This document shows positions 34,701-46,865 of a DNA stretch of 64,000 nt, in pieces. Origin of the DNA: Tetracladium setigerum (Eukaryota; Ascomycota; Leotiomycetes; Helotiales); assembly GCA_031472005.1 (NCBI GenBank), contig PZJY01000011.1, forward strand, positions 930,001-994,000. Reading direction: 5' to 3'. Each line of letters starts with the position of its first letter. Position 1 is the stretch's first letter. A model generated the notes under the pieces. It made no database searches, had not been told where the DNA came from, and saw only the letters and a list, made by a program, of their open reading frames with translations. A program made the translations under genes and the position numbers.

Positions 34701-36033
34701 TGCAGGCAATTCAAACAGTTGAAATCGAAGGAAAAGGAATGTGGAGAGAAGGGAGGTTCTCTTTGGCATTTTTGGACACATTTTCCAGGAACGTATCATA
34801 CTTTCTTTGTTGGTTGGAAACTCGACGCAGATAGCAACGAAGACATTTATTCGCCATCTATCTATGAAAGTGATTACTTGAACAGTACTAACCATAGCAT
34901 AGAATGTGCAAATCTCAAATGCCAACTCTTAATTCTTGAACGCGGTAATTGCATCTAGGAAAAACGTGTTTGTATTCTCAAAACTAATAATATGTGCAAG
35001 CAAAAGCAACGAAAGTATCATGCACGATATCAAAAGAACAAGTCATCCCACACACATCTCTCTAGATAGGTGCGATTAACTCGTCATTACAGCCATCACC
35101 ATTACCTAGCGTCTGTCATCCAAGCCGGATATCAAAATCACCACCTACTAGCCTACAAACACATACACATACAAAGAACATCGCAAAGCCTCGTCTACGT
35201 GGACCAAGAAAACAACACATCCATCCCACCCTCAAGGCTCTCTGGGCTCAAACCCCCGACTAAGCACCAAGAATCAGTGAATCATTCCATCATGATTCGA
35301 ACTTAAGCGCCGCCGCCACCACCAACAATCACCAACAATTTTACCTCGCCCTTCCGGAAGGATGGTAGAAGAATAAGTGAGCAAGGGAGCCTTCTTTTTT
35401 CTCTTCTCCCATTCACGATTACACTTTATTTTATTCGAGGTTCGTTAGGCGAGTTGAACTGGTGAAGTGGTGAAGATAGTTAAGGTAGTATAGCAACACG
35501 TGGCAGATTTGAGGATTGTTTACTTGCTAGTAAGTCTGCCTTTCCTTGTGAAGAGAAAGACCGTATGTTAGACCGTGGCGGTGTTGAAGTAGTAGGGATC
35601 TGGATCTGCTTTCTTCCCTTTCCAACACTCATCTTGACATTGTCATTCATCAAATGGTGGCACTGGTATGCTATTTGATAGTGACTACTATGCCTAAGGT
35701 ATGTTCTTCAGCATTTCTATTCACCCCCTGATCGCAATTTATTTGAATGTACGTACACATATAACCACTTCGTAGTGTAATCAGGATTTTGAGGTATGAA
35801 AGCATCCCCTTCAAAAACTATTTATTCAAAAGGGGAGAGAAAAAATATTCATGTAGAATTATCCAAATAAGGGCTTGCTCTCTGGCTCATCCTCTCTATC
35901 TCGAGGTCACTCGCAGTGTGATATCATTTGTTTTAATCCTCCTCAAGTCTACCTCCCATCCATCCCATCCTCTCAATAATCAAAAGGATATCATCGCTTC
36001 TGAGGATCAATTCCCAATGCAATTTACGCCGTC
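31721..36033. other. 4.3 kb gene-poor region
   Basis: Between the DUF3455 start and the MAPK stop, both on the minus strand. I translated the longer ORFs in all frames and saw no family motif, no consistent splice chain and no transposase or reverse transcriptase. A palindromic GCTCGAGCTCGAGC lies near 33129-33143, and GT-rich low complexity near 33310. It may hold a long non-coding RNA or a long upstream region, but nothing demonstrates this. Confidence 0.5.
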
Positions 36034-37479
36034 TTAGTGCATGCGATTGGCATCCAAACCTCCTTGCAAGTCTTGCTCCAAACCACCAACACCTTGTTCA
36101 TAAGCCTCTGGTCTTGGATCATCTGAGGCCCATCCACCACCATTTTGTGGCATGGGCACGGTAAGACTTTGGGCTTGTCCTTGCTGACCAGGCTGAATTC
36201 GGACGTGTTGACGGAATCGAGCTACTTCATCCAGAATCATCTTGCGCATCTCGCCGACATCCTCGACAACTTCGAAATCGAAGTTGAATGTAGTAGGGCA
36301 GCCGGGCTCGTCCGAAGCATCATGCCAGATGTGAAGGTATGGGTGCTCGAGAGCTTCTTCGACGGAGATTCGAGAAGAGGGGTCAAAGGCAAGCATGTGG
36401 TTAAGGAGATCTAAAGCATCTGGGTTGGCGTTGGGGAATAGTTGGGCAAATGGGCGTTTTGGCATGAATGGCAAGTTGCGGACATATTCTTGAGCTCTTG
36501 GAGAACCAATGCGTGCCAAAGTCTCCTCGTTTGGTGTTCCAAGAATGTGGAGAATTTGATTCAGTTGATCAACATAATCTCTACCCTTGAAGAAGGGTCG
36601 GCCTCCGAGAAGCTCTGCGAGAATACATCCAACGGACCAGACATCAACTGGCAAAGTGTTAGTAATAACCCTTCATACCAGGCGCATCACCACTTACTGG
36701 CTTTTGTGTAACTCTGGAAGCTCAACATAATCTCGGGAGCACGATACCATCTTGTAGCAACGTATTCTGTCATGTATCCTGCATTCTCGTCTGGATCAAC
36801 GGAGAAGCCTCTTGCCAAGCCGAAATCGCAAATCTTGAGCTCGCAGTCGGCATTGACCAACAAGTTACCAGGCTTCAGATCTCTGTGTAGAACGTTGGCA
36901 GAATGGATATATTTGAGGCCGCAAAGAATCTGGTAGATGAAAGATTGGAAGTGGGCGTCAGTGAGGGGTTGTCCAGAACGGATGATGGCGGCCAAATCGC
37001 ATTCCATCAACTCTGCGTGCAGGTTAGCATATGCTAGCAGCGCAAGACATTATCATCTTACCCTCATAAAGGTATGTCTCGTTAAAGTTGTCCGGTCGAG
37101 GAATGTCCATATCGTAGAGACAGGTGATCTGCCAACGTCAGCTTGCGCGTCCTTTATCCTCCTCGCGAAATATACTAACGTTACGATGACCGCGAAAGTG
37201 CTGAAGCAGCTTGATCTCTCGCAGAGCGCGCTTGGCCAGAATCTTCTTGGAGAAGACATTTGTAACCTTCTTAATCGCAACACCTTCTTGGGTTTGTCCG
37301 TTCGTTGCTGCGCTAGATTGAGCTGGTCAGCTCAGCCTTATCGCTACAGTCGCAAGAGGCACATACCAGACAATACCGTAGGCTCCCTGTCCCAATTCCT
37401 TTGTGACCGTGTATCTCTCGTCGACGATAAAGTCTTGGTTGAAGACCTTGAAGACCTTTCTTCCCTGTAGATCTGCCAT
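36034..37479 (-). CDS. SLT2: MAP kinase of the cell-wall-integrity pathway (Slt2/Mpk1 type)
   Basis: Five exons on the minus strand: 37479-37367, 37312-37180, 37128-37062, 37012-36698 and 36647-36034. They total 1242 nt, 413 aa. The N-terminus MADLQGRKVFKVFNQDFIVD is the hallmark of Slt2/Mps1 proteins. The glycine loop is GQGAYGIVC. The catalytic loop is HRDLKPGNLL, with Asp near 149. DFGLARG is present, and the activation lip has TEY (T186, Y188) then YVATRWYRAPE. The C-terminal tail is Gln/Gly-rich. The kinase is activated by the Bck1-Mkk cascade and controls cell-wall remodelling; in plant-pathogenic fungi the orthologues (Mps1, Bmp3) affect infection and stress tolerance. That role is family knowledge. 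The frame is intact. Confidence 0.96.
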
Positions 37480-39182
37480 CTTGCCTGATTGTGGGGTTGT
37501 TTTGGAGGTGGATTCGTGCGTTTTTGCGGCGTCGGAACACAGGGCGAGACTCTAGATTCGGAAAGGTTGAGGTTATCAAGATATATATAAGAAGTGAGAG
37601 TCGGTACAGTGCAGTCCTTGGTCTGCAAGCTTGCCGTGTGTGATAGGAATGATGTGGAGTGTAGCCGCGCGCAAGTCGAGAATGGCGTTCTTTGATTGAT
37701 GAGGCCGAAGAGCTGCGGGTTGCTTGATGGCGGGGGTCTTTGTCTGCTCAAGCTCGGGATGCTTTCTCGAACTCGCAGAGAAGAGTCTTTGTCGTCTTTA
37801 TGTTTATATTTGGCCTTGCAGGGCTGAAGTTTGGTGAGAAGATAGTTTGACGCAAAGTGGTACAGTAAGGTAAGCCCTTGGAGAAGTTTGGGTAAAGTTG
37901 TCAGCGCCAAAGGAGGGGGGTGGGAGATATGGTGGAGGGGTCATTTGCCTTCCATTGGTTGTGGGGCCGTTGCCGAGTGTTAAAGTCCTGGACAACGACA
38001 ACCTTTCATATCACACATTATATATATCATCCCTCATCCCTTTTACTTCCTTTTCTTGGAATAATACTCATATCTGTTGTATCAGCAATTGTATCTCCAG
38101 ACCCTCAGCTCTCATCTCCATCTACCTCTAGGCATCTTTATAACCCTTTCTTTACCCCTGAAAATGGCATGTGGACGTAAATCTGTGTATGTGGTTATGT
38201 ACCTCTGTACCTTTTTCTCCGTTTATTTGTATAGAATCCACAAGGCTGAAAATGCTGGCGTCTTCATGTCTGGAAGTTCGGCAATGTCCGGAAATACTAG
38301 TCTGCCCAATTATGGAGCCATTCATGTGTTTGTTTCACATTGCGTTCTTTGCTGTTTGTGATCAGCTACAGAGGTTTTTCTTTACGAAAGAAAAAAACAT
38401 TGATACTTCAAGAAGTCTCTTGACTTGCACCACATTTATACCTTTGACCGTCTGTCTGGAAAGTCCATGAAGCTCGAGTAGAGTGGGTCAACTGGAAAGT
38501 CAGTTCGGCAGTCTGTCGTACATTCCACCGAAGCTAAATAGGAAGAGTGGGATAAATATGCTGTTGGTCTTATGAGTTCGTTACTTGAGTGCCAGAATTT
38601 CTGCAATTCCATCCAGTACCGAAGAAATGCACTTGAATTAGTAGTACACTCTTTCACATTTTTTGAGAATTAACAAAACGAACTTGACAAGAGGATATCC
38701 GACATATACCAAGTCGGAAATGCAATGCTTTATATTCCCTGGCCACCCAACTCAAAATGTCGGTTTCTTGGCGCTTGCTGAAATAGCCGGCGAGGCCATA
38801 TTGCAATGGCCGCCACTTCATTGTAAGCAATCTCACTACTAGCTGGGTACGCCATGTGATAAAACATTGATTGCCCCTTAAAGTCTCGTTATGTAAAGAT
38901 AATTCTCATATGCCGACTTTCCAAATATCAATCAAACGCCCTACCCCAATCCATCCCATGCCATTAACAATTCCACGTAATTCCCATCAAAACAAACCTC
39001 AGAAAGAATAAACCCACCACTTATATATATATATCAATTTGCAATCTCTGTACCACCACAAACAACCCATCTCACACGTCTTTGATATCCATTTGCTTCA
39101 CTTCCTCACACTACATCAACCACCGACCACATCACAGCACAAAATCCCATTCAGCACCCGCCACCAAAGAAAAAGCCTACTT
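37480..39182. other. Intergenic, MAPK promoter
   Basis: 1.7 kb. The part next to 37480 is the MAPK upstream region. A (TA)n run lies at 39021-39034. Small ORFs on both strands show no coding character. Confidence 0.5.
39021..39034. repeat. (TA)7 microsatellite
   Basis: Uninterrupted alternating T and A in the 3' flank of the unknown minus-strand gene. Confidence 0.75.
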
Positions 39183-40846
39183 TCAAGCCACACCAACACC
39201 TTTCAATCTCAAAATCTCCTCCAAAGCTTTAATCTCGTCCAACTGCTGCGAAAACCCGTTCCATCTTGACTGCAACCTCACCGCCAACGAAGCCTTCCGT
39301 GGATCGATTGGATCGAGTGGTTCAGGGGTGTAGTATTCAATTACTTCTTCTCCTTGCGCGTGAGTGGGCTGTACATTGGTTGAATCATTTGCAAAATTGC
39401 ATGGAGTGGTCGGGTATGTGTTCAGGCGTTGAGTTGGATATGTGATGAAGGGGTCGTAGAAGCTGGGTGTACCGGGTCCGGATGTGCTGGGGGATTGGAG
39501 ATTTTGTTCCATGGTAGGATCGTAGAAGATGGGTGTGCTGGGGTTAGAGTTGGAGTTAGTTTTGGAGCTAGAGTTGGTATCTCTAAAGATTAAAGGAGAA
39601 GATATATCCTCTTCTTCACTCCCTCGAGACTGCTCCGAAGACCATTCTCGAGTATTGAGGTCGAACATTTGACTATCGTCCTCTTCAGCACAGTCCCAAG
39701 ACAGAGGCTCAGCTGGTTCTTCAAAACCTTGCAATTGCAGAAGAGTAATCTCTGGGTGGTGCATATGAGCAGCCGACTTCATCAAGGGTGAGTTCGATGA
39801 GCGAGGCGCGAGTTTCTCATCAACCCCAACCTCAACCTCAAGATTCCGCAATCTTTCCAGTAAATCGGCGTTGAAAGTTTGAATGTTGATTTGTTTTGCT
39901 GAAATCGAAGTCTTTTCGTAAAGAGAACATTGAGTTGGAGATGGCAATGGAAGGGGATTACCGATGATACCGAAATCTTGTGTTGGCTGTTCGGTACACG
40001 GTTCACTTTCATATTTCCACTAAACAAAATATGTTTGTCAATTCCTTCCCCGATTTCAGAAATCCTCATGGCTTCCACGTTTAAGTGACCAAAAGATCTG
40101 TGAAGGCAGAAAAAAAGGGGGTGAAAAAAGGCAGAAAGAAAGAAGAAACTCACATCACCCGTTCTCAACCACTTAACCCTCGCCCTCCACTCCTCCTCCC
40201 TCTCACACTCATACCCCAATTCATCCCACCCACAAAGCCTCAATATCTCTCTCACAACGCTCTCATCTTTCCCAATCGCCCCGATGAAAGATTCCTGCAG
40301 CCATTTCTCGGCATAGACACAGCGCTCCTCCAACCATCGAGCCAGCCAATCTTGGACTTCTTCGCTGCCCACATCTTCTTGTTCTTGCTTCTCCGTTTCA
40401 TTGAAATACTCCATCAGCGGATCCACCTCACAGACATTTCCCTGTTCCTTGCCCTCGCCTTGTTCATCCCCGCTTAGCTTCTCAATATCTCTCGCCCTGC
40501 CACTCCCACTCCCATTTCTATTTCCATCAGAAACCCCAAAAGTTCCATAGTCTCGCACTACCATCTGTGGTGATTTCCGAGCAGCATATCTCTTGTAGAA
40601 AGTCAAGACTTGAAATGGAAAGTGTACGAGGACTGCCCTTGAGAGAAGGGAGTATGGGACTGATGGGGCGACTCGGAGTCGCATTAGGGATGCTAGGAGG
40701 AGGGCGTCGCGTTTCCAGGGTGGTGTGCCTTTATAGTGGTGAGAATGATGATGGGTATGGCGGGAGTTTTGGTGGTAATGAGGCATTGTGTTGTTGTTGT
40801 TATTGTGAGAGGTGATAACCGAGAGATCGTGAATTGTAGAGAGCAA
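39183..40846 (-). CDS. Unknown protein, His/Asn-rich N-terminus and acidic low-complexity C-terminus
   Basis: Two exons on the minus strand: 40846-40154 and 40019-39183, a phase-0 junction (TGD|WKYES). They total 1530 nt, 509 aa. I do not recognise the family. A second Met at 40786 (MPHYHQNSRHTHHHSHH) could be the true start. Residues ~40-80 (RDALLLASLMRLRVAPSVPYSLLSRAVLVHFPFQVLTFYKR) are amphipathic or hydrophobic. The middle has EEVQDWLARWLEERCVYAEKWLQ and EEEWRARVKWL, helices with conserved-looking Trp residues. The C-terminal part is rich in Ser/Asn/Pro/Thr with a repeated PxFYDP motif (TPIFYDPTM, TPSFYDPFI). It ends in a helix LDEIKALEEILRLKGVGVA. The open frame over both exons supports a real gene; a nuclear or cytosolic location is a guess. 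Confidence 0.7.
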
Positions 40847-41310
40847 TGGAAGTGTTGTTTTCCCTGGTCATTGAGATTTGATGTTTTTAAGAATGGAAAG
40901 TAGAGGTCTGGTCTACGTTAGTGAAAGGAATCATTGTTTTAAATACAAGGGCAATCAGAAGACGAGGCAGGGGATATCCTCTTCTGAATGGTAATTGGAA
41001 GCGAGTGCGGTGAATCATCGCCATATAGGTACAGTAGCAATTGTTCATCTCACGATCACACAAACACTTGGAAAAATCTCTGAATCATCAAGTTCTTGGG
41101 GAGTGAATTCAAGGTTAGAATCAATAGAGAACCATTTGTTGCTAAGACTTCGCTGATCTTTGAATTGTCAAGTTCTCGACAGTGAATTCAAGGTTAGATA
41201 AAATCAGAAGTGAATCATTTGTTGCTAAAACTTCGCTTAATACTGTAACATATAGTGACATATAGTGGGTATTGAGCTTGCAAATTGCTATTGCAACGAC
41301 AACTTCTCAT
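40847..41310. other. Intergenic gap with tandem repeat
   Basis: Upstream of the unknown minus-strand gene and downstream of the TrpRS gene. It carries the ~80-bp duplication listed separately; nothing else is seen. Confidence 0.5.
41079..41240. repeat. Imperfect tandem duplication, ~80 bp x 2
   Basis: Copies 41079-41156 and 41157-41240 share CAAGTTCT, AGTGAATTCAAGGTTAGA, CATTTGTTGCTAA and ACTTCGCT in the same order and spacing, with scattered substitutions and small indels. Intergenic. Confidence 0.88.
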
Positions 41311-42917
41311 CTATGAACCACCAGCCGCCTTGGCAGCAGCAGCAGCCGCCTTCTTCTCCTCAATTTGCTTCTGTTTTAACAACTTCTTCTCCTGGTTTTT
41401 AGTCAAGCCACCTGCTGGAGCTGCACCTTCTGCTGAGCTCTCTGCTCCAGCAACAGGTTCCTCCTTCTTGGCTACGACTACGTTGGGGTTTCCTTTCCAC
41501 TCTAGTTTCCTCAACGACATGAATTCCTGCACTACCTCGTCCGTCACTAGAGCTCTTCTCTCTTGGAAGCCCTTGACATAGGCCTGTAATTCGGCAATAC
41601 ATATTGCTTTCAGCTCCCCAGTGAGCATTTCACCTTTAGTATATGCAACACGGATTCTTTCCAGCTCCTCGTCATCCTCTAGGAAGAATGTCAAGTATTG
41701 GAAGGAGACATCCTTGGTGGCATCACCACCCAATTCTCTCTGCTCCTTTTCTGAAACCTGCCCACCGCTGAAAGCATATCGGTTGATCTTCTTTTTGATG
41801 TTGTTCGCCTCGTCGTTCATGAAGATAGCCGAGGTATCGACGGAAGCACTCATCTTTGAGCCAGGACCTTGTAAGGCATCGAGGAATCGGGTGTGAAGAA
41901 GAGCGGGCTTGGCATTGTGTATGCGATCTGTCACATCTCTGGCAACACGGAAGTAAGGATCTTGATCAATTGCACAAGGAATCAACGATGGGATGTGACG
42001 AGCGACTTCTTTGTCTTCGCCAAAGATATGAGGGAATGTGGAAGCCATGGCTGTTGCTCCTTGGACAGCGCCAAAGTGATTTTTACCAATATTGTCGCTG
42101 AAATAGTCAGTATAGCTTTAAACCCAATGTAATCATTCACTCACCTTCCAGTGAATCCAAACACAGCTTTGGCAACATTATTTGTAATGTGCTTGGCGAA
42201 TTGACAAACGTTTTCGTAAAAGTTCCCGCCCATGTATTGGAAATCACTGAAGATGAAGGTCTTCTTTGGATCGAATCCCACGGCGATAATATCCTTCGCA
42301 TTTCCCCTAGTATATTTCTGGACGCCCTCAATTGTGTTTTTCTGGCCGAAAAGATACTTCTCATCATCTGTCAACATGATGCAAAGGGGGACATCGAAAA
42401 CATCTTGTAACCATCTGTGAGTCATTAGCGAGATGTCGACAACACAACTTGGGATACCATGATTGCGAGGAATGCTGGGAATAACTAACTTGGTAAACTC
42501 AAAGGGAACAGTGTGTCCAATGTGTACACTATCGCTGCTGGGTCCGCGACCCGTATACAAGAAGAAAGGCTCGCCCTTCTCATGTCTGTCGAGAATGACA
42601 TTTAAATCTCTGTGACTAAAGACAATGCCTCTGCGCAAGAATCTATGAGGCCGGTGTCCTGTAACTTTCTCGAATCTCTCCAAGTCTTCTTTGAGAATGA
42701 GCTTCGTTCCAAAATCATCCACCAGGGCGGAGTAGTCGATTGCCTTGGTTACTCCATCTGCGCCGACCTCTCCTGCCACGTTCCAAGGGTCGACAAGCTG
42801 CTTTTTGGTCGTTGCGTTGGGATCCGTAGGTTGAAGAGTCGCGATGAGAGCTTCGAGTTCTTGGATTTTCAACTTCTGCTCGGCATTCTCCTTTTCGAGA
42901 GATTTCAAGTCCGCCAT
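41311..42917 (-). CDS. WRS1: Cytoplasmic tryptophanyl-tRNA synthetase
   Basis: Three exons on the minus strand: 42917-42490, 42414-42145 and 42097-41311. They total 1485 nt, 494 aa. This is a class I synthetase of the eukaryotic cytosolic type. It has an N-terminal coiled coil (LEKENAEQKLKIQELEALIATLQ) and PHRFLRRGIVFSHRDLN. The HIGH-like motif is SVHIGHTVPFEF (about 130-140). LTDDEKYLF follows, with GAVQGATAMASTFPHIFGE in the Trp-binding region, and the KMSKS-like motif GSKMSAS lies near 316. The tail is Ala/Lys-rich (KKAAAAAAKAAGG). It charges tRNA-Trp in the cytosol. The first intron (42489-42415, 75 nt) is a multiple of three and has no stop, so its 25 codons look like protein, but FTK|WLQDVFDVPL shows it must be removed. 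Confidence 0.96.
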
Positions 42918-43296
42918 TTTGTCTGAATGGAGAGAGTACGTTGTTCTTTTCGCTTGATCGTGGGGTTGTTGTTTACAACGAACGACCCTCTGATTTTACC
43001 CCTCCAAAAATGTAAGACTCATGGCCATTCTGCCGGCTAGGCGGTGGAGCACGTGACACATTTACCCCGGATTCATCTAGACCGGATCGGGCGGGACCTC
43101 ACGAGCAAATCAGGAGCTCTCCAACTCTTTTGTTCACACGCCTCCTCTTCTTGCACAGATTCACGCCATCATCAACCCGAACTTAAGCCTCAAACCTTCA
43201 CACCCATCCTCCTCCTCTACCTTCTCCTCCTCATCTCAATCTCCGAGACTACTTTCCAATGCATTGCTGAAGTGCATCAATAAAGCAACTGTTACC
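42918..43296. other. Divergent promoter region TrpRS / PRELI
   Basis: 379 bp between two outward-reading start codons. It must contain both promoters; no TATA box is evident. Confidence 0.5.
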
Positions 43297-44018
43297 ATGG
43301 TCAAATTCTACGAATCTAACTTCTCCTACGACTATTCCTTCCGGCTGTCACGCTAGCATACTTCCTTCGCTATCCGAATCCTCATGCCACGCATGTCCTC
43401 TCCACCGATGTGATCTCGCGCGAGATTGATCCTACCACTGGCCAATTACGCACAATCCGCATTCACCGAAAGAGCTCTCGCCTCCCATCTGCAGTGCTAA
43501 AGCTGCTACCGAAGAGTGTGTCGGGAAACATCACTGGCGGGAAGAGCGAGAGCTATATCCTCGAAACTAGCACCATTGATATCCGCGAAGGATGGATGAA
43601 GACCGAGTGTAAAAATCTGGACTGGACGGGCATACTGAGTGTGGTGGAGAAGCAGGAATATGTGCGGAAGTTTTCTGTCGAGGAGGAAGGTGCGGGAAGT
43701 CTCAAGACAGGGGAGGGAAAGACAGGTGTAGTCACAACTGTTATGTTTCGCAGCAGGCTGGGAGATAGGTTAAGGAGGGCGCGGAAGGGAGAGGTTGTTG
43801 AGGATGAGCCGAGAAAGGGATTGTTTGCCAGTTGGAGCACGACCGGAATCCAGCGGAGCATTGAGGCTATCGCAAGTCGCAAGACCGAAAATCAATTGGG
43901 CAAGAGCAAGGAGGGAATGAAGGTTGTTTTGGAGCGTTTACGTGGTGGTGGACTTGTTGCCGTATTGGAGGGTATGAGGAAGGACAAGGAGTTGGTCTTT
44001 GGACCTATCTCTGCATGA
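43297..44018 (+). CDS. PRELI/MSF1 (Ups-type) mitochondrial lipid-transfer protein (frame interrupted)
   Basis: Apparently intronless. It starts MVKFYESNFSYDYSF, then the frame slips by one base at CC/GG 43341-43344 and continues as AVTLAYFLRYPNPHATHVLS, both parts of the invariant PRELI N-terminus. With one base restored it is 723 nt, 240 aa. Further family features: DVISREIDPTTGQLRTIR, SSRLPSAVLKLLPK, the ESYILETSTIDI stretch and an amphipathic C-terminal helix region. In yeast, Ups1 and Ups2, bound to Mdm35 in the intermembrane space, move phosphatidic acid or phosphatidylserine between mitochondrial membranes. The long C-terminal half resembles Ups2/Ups3 more than Ups1, a weak assignment. 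No intron can explain the slip. Confidence 0.85.
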
Positions 44019-45349
44019 TGAAAGAGACCAGGACAGCGGATGATTATTTCACGAGGGAATGTTTGAGTATACACAAGGAGGGGGGCATGGATGCTGTGAG
44101 CGGGAGGTACTGTATGGCACATTGGACCGGTCGAGCCTTGCACTGTAAAAGTATGCAAAACTTGAGCGAAGGAGTTTGGGTCTGGGTCGGGCATTCAGGC
44201 GTATTATGATTATTTCCGCTCTTTACAACACAAAATGAAAAATTGTAAAATATGTCCAAGAAGTTTAAGTGTTGTGATTGATCCCTTTGATAGCCAAAAT
44301 TGGCCGAGCTGCTCTCGCTGGAGGAGATTGCTACCCCGTCAACGGTCTCCAACAGAAAGGACACAAGATAAAAGATGTGCACAAGAAAAGCCTCCGCTAC
44401 CACAGAAATAACAGGTCAAATCAGTGAAAGTATCTCTTGGATATCTATCCTGTCTCTGAAAAATGTTTCACAAGTCACTCAAGATTAATACAGTGCTCCT
44501 ATATGTTTGTTTTCACCTCCAAGTTTCGCTTCCCAAATTCCAAAAGCATTAATTCCGGCTACTATCTATCTCTCCATGAATCTGGACATTCATTCCTACT
44601 GTGTTCCACTACTATACATGTGGGACACACAGTGTGGACCTTAAGCTCCGGATTTTAGGTTGGTAGGTACAGTACAGTAAAGAGGAGAGAGAGGAGGCGG
44701 GTGGAGGTAAAGAAAGAGATACAGCACAGAGTTCTAGAACAGCCAACGCCTCCTCTCCTTGCGGCAGTCCTCGTGGCCGATCACAGCAGATCTACAAGCA
44801 CCCAAGATCTCACTGGGAACGAGCTCAATTGGTGCAAACAAAGACAACAAACACCACCAACCAAAAGCCACTTTTTCATGACAACAGGAGTTAGTTGCAC
44901 ATAAAAAACGAATCACTTGATCACTTGATGATTACAGTATTCCATCTTGCGCAAATAATAGATAACCTGGTAAAAAATGGATGAATTTCTGTGTCAAGAC
45001 AAGACTTTCTTTCTGCGGTGAGTGGATCCACGAGCACGATGTCGGAGCTGTGAGTAGTGAGAGCTGTGCTGCGTTGCGCTGCACTCCCTCATGTCGTCAA
45101 CAAACCCCCCCTCTCTAAAAGTACATCACCATCTATCTCCCTCCTCTTCCCTTCGCTTTCTTTCTTTCTTTCCTTGATAATCAGATATAACTTCAACTTC
45201 AACCTCATCTTCCCCTTTAAAGATTTCCAACGCTGCAAAGGCAGCTTCAATGGGCCACCTCATCGGATCTCCTCGTTTTATCTCATCTGCTACTGCATTT
45301 ACCTTGTTGTCCGTCGTCATTCCCGTCCCCTCCACCACCACCATCCAAA
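44019..45349. other. Intergenic PRELI / F-box
   Basis: 1.33 kb with no recognisable exon. The right end (45100-45349), just before the F-box start, is pyrimidine-rich, as fungal leaders often are. Confidence 0.5.
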
Positions 45350-46865
45350 ATGGTTCTCTTCGTCGATTTAGAAGATGAGACCGAACCCCCAGAACAGCTC
45401 TCTCACGGGCTATGGACTTCTTCTCTTTCTTTGCAGCATGACAAGACCTCCTCTGCCACTGCACGGTGCATTATGGGTCTGTTCCCGACGAATCCCTTGG
45501 TGGGCTCGAGTATAGGAGGACCTCTCATCGTTTCGCCAGCACGAGGACGACATGATGAAGGACGGGAGAATCCGAATAAGAACACTCTCACAGAGGCTTT
45601 GGGATGTTATCCGTATGCTGATCTTGATCTTCTTCATCGCCTACCACCTATGATCTTATAAGTGGCAGAGAATGTAGTACTTGAAGTGGGTAATCTAATC
45701 GTGAAATTGCATCTAGTATCATCACCTCCATAGCTTCCCACATCGACCTCAACACCCTCGATGCCCTCTCCCGCACCTGTCGACAAATCCGCGTGAACCT
45801 GCTGCAATTCCGCACTCTGCTCCTCACATCTACTCTCCACTGCGAAAATGAAGATGTGAAACTCGATCCCGAGCATACATTTCGTTATCGGGCGCGGGCA
45901 GCGGATTGGTATTTCGTTGAAGCGGGGAGAGACGTGTCTGGCAGTGGGAAGGTAGGCGATTGTGCAAGGGATATGGTAGGAGGTTGTAGAAGATGTGGGA
46001 GGGTAGTTTGCAGAGTGAGTTTTCTGTTCCTATCTATATCCCTAATTTAATTCTATTTTCCTATTTCTATTTTCCAAATCCCAACGTTGCTGTTGCAAGA
46101 TTTGGTATACTGATCTATGGTTATACTCTCCACACAGAACTGCACCATTAAAGCCCCAGCCCCGTCCTCCTCCGTCACCGACACCGTCGAATCTGCAAAA
46201 CCTGCTCCAGAGTTCCCCTCACAACCCTCACCTCCACTATATCATCTTGCTACTCAGCAACATCCTCCTCTTCCTCTTCCTCCTGCCCCCAAACAACAGC
46301 CGAAACACTCAAACGCTCCATCTGCGGTTGCCCCACCGAAGGCGTATGGCTCTGCCAACCATGTGGCCGCTCTCTCCGCTCGGCCGATAACGAATACGAG
46401 AGTATTTGGAAATGGCGAACGCGGTATCTTCCTTCTCTCGGAGGCCTGGGCGCTGGTATCGGCGAGGGTGATAGAGGCGTCCCCTGTGGAAGGGGAGGAG
46501 AATGCATTGCAGCTCGAGAGGTGGAACAGGAGATTGATTGCGATGCAGAGGATGCTCGGGAGAGTGATAGAGGTAGTAGGACTGGTAGTCCAGGTACATC
46601 TTCATCTTCATCCGTCATTACGCCTGCGGGGACACCGCAGAGAGAGTTCATGGGTCCCGGGTATATGAGACATGAGATTGAGGGGATAGGAGGCGTAGTG
46701 AAGAAGAAATTGGTCACTATGGTGAGAGTTGGTGCGTGTGTGACTGAGTGGGGGGATGAGAGGGATCAAGGCAAGTTTCTGGTGAGGGAGATCGAGGGTA
46801 GGAGTAGGAGTTGGTGTGGGTGGTGTTGGAGGGTTGTGCCAGGCGTTAAGGATGTTTTCGAGTGA
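45350..46865 (+). CDS. F-box-like protein with Cys-rich C-terminal half (frame interrupted)
   Basis: Exons 45350-45612, 45717-46014 and 46138-46865. With one base restored in the CCCC run 46154-46157 they total 1290 nt, 429 aa. An F-box-like segment crosses the first junction (PIITSIASHIDLNTLDALSRTCRQIRVNLL), following a disordered N-terminus. Cys pairs follow: CxxCGRVVCR, then RRICKTC, CGCPTEGVWLCQPCG, and a GLGAGIGEGDRGVPCGRGGEC stretch with EVEQEIDC, the pattern of a fungal F-box family with a zinc-binding tail. A final CGWCWR closes the protein. F-box proteins recruit substrates to SCF ubiquitin ligases via Skp1; the target is unknown. Before the slip the frame reads NCTIKAP; after it, RHRRRICKTC. 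Confidence 0.8.
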
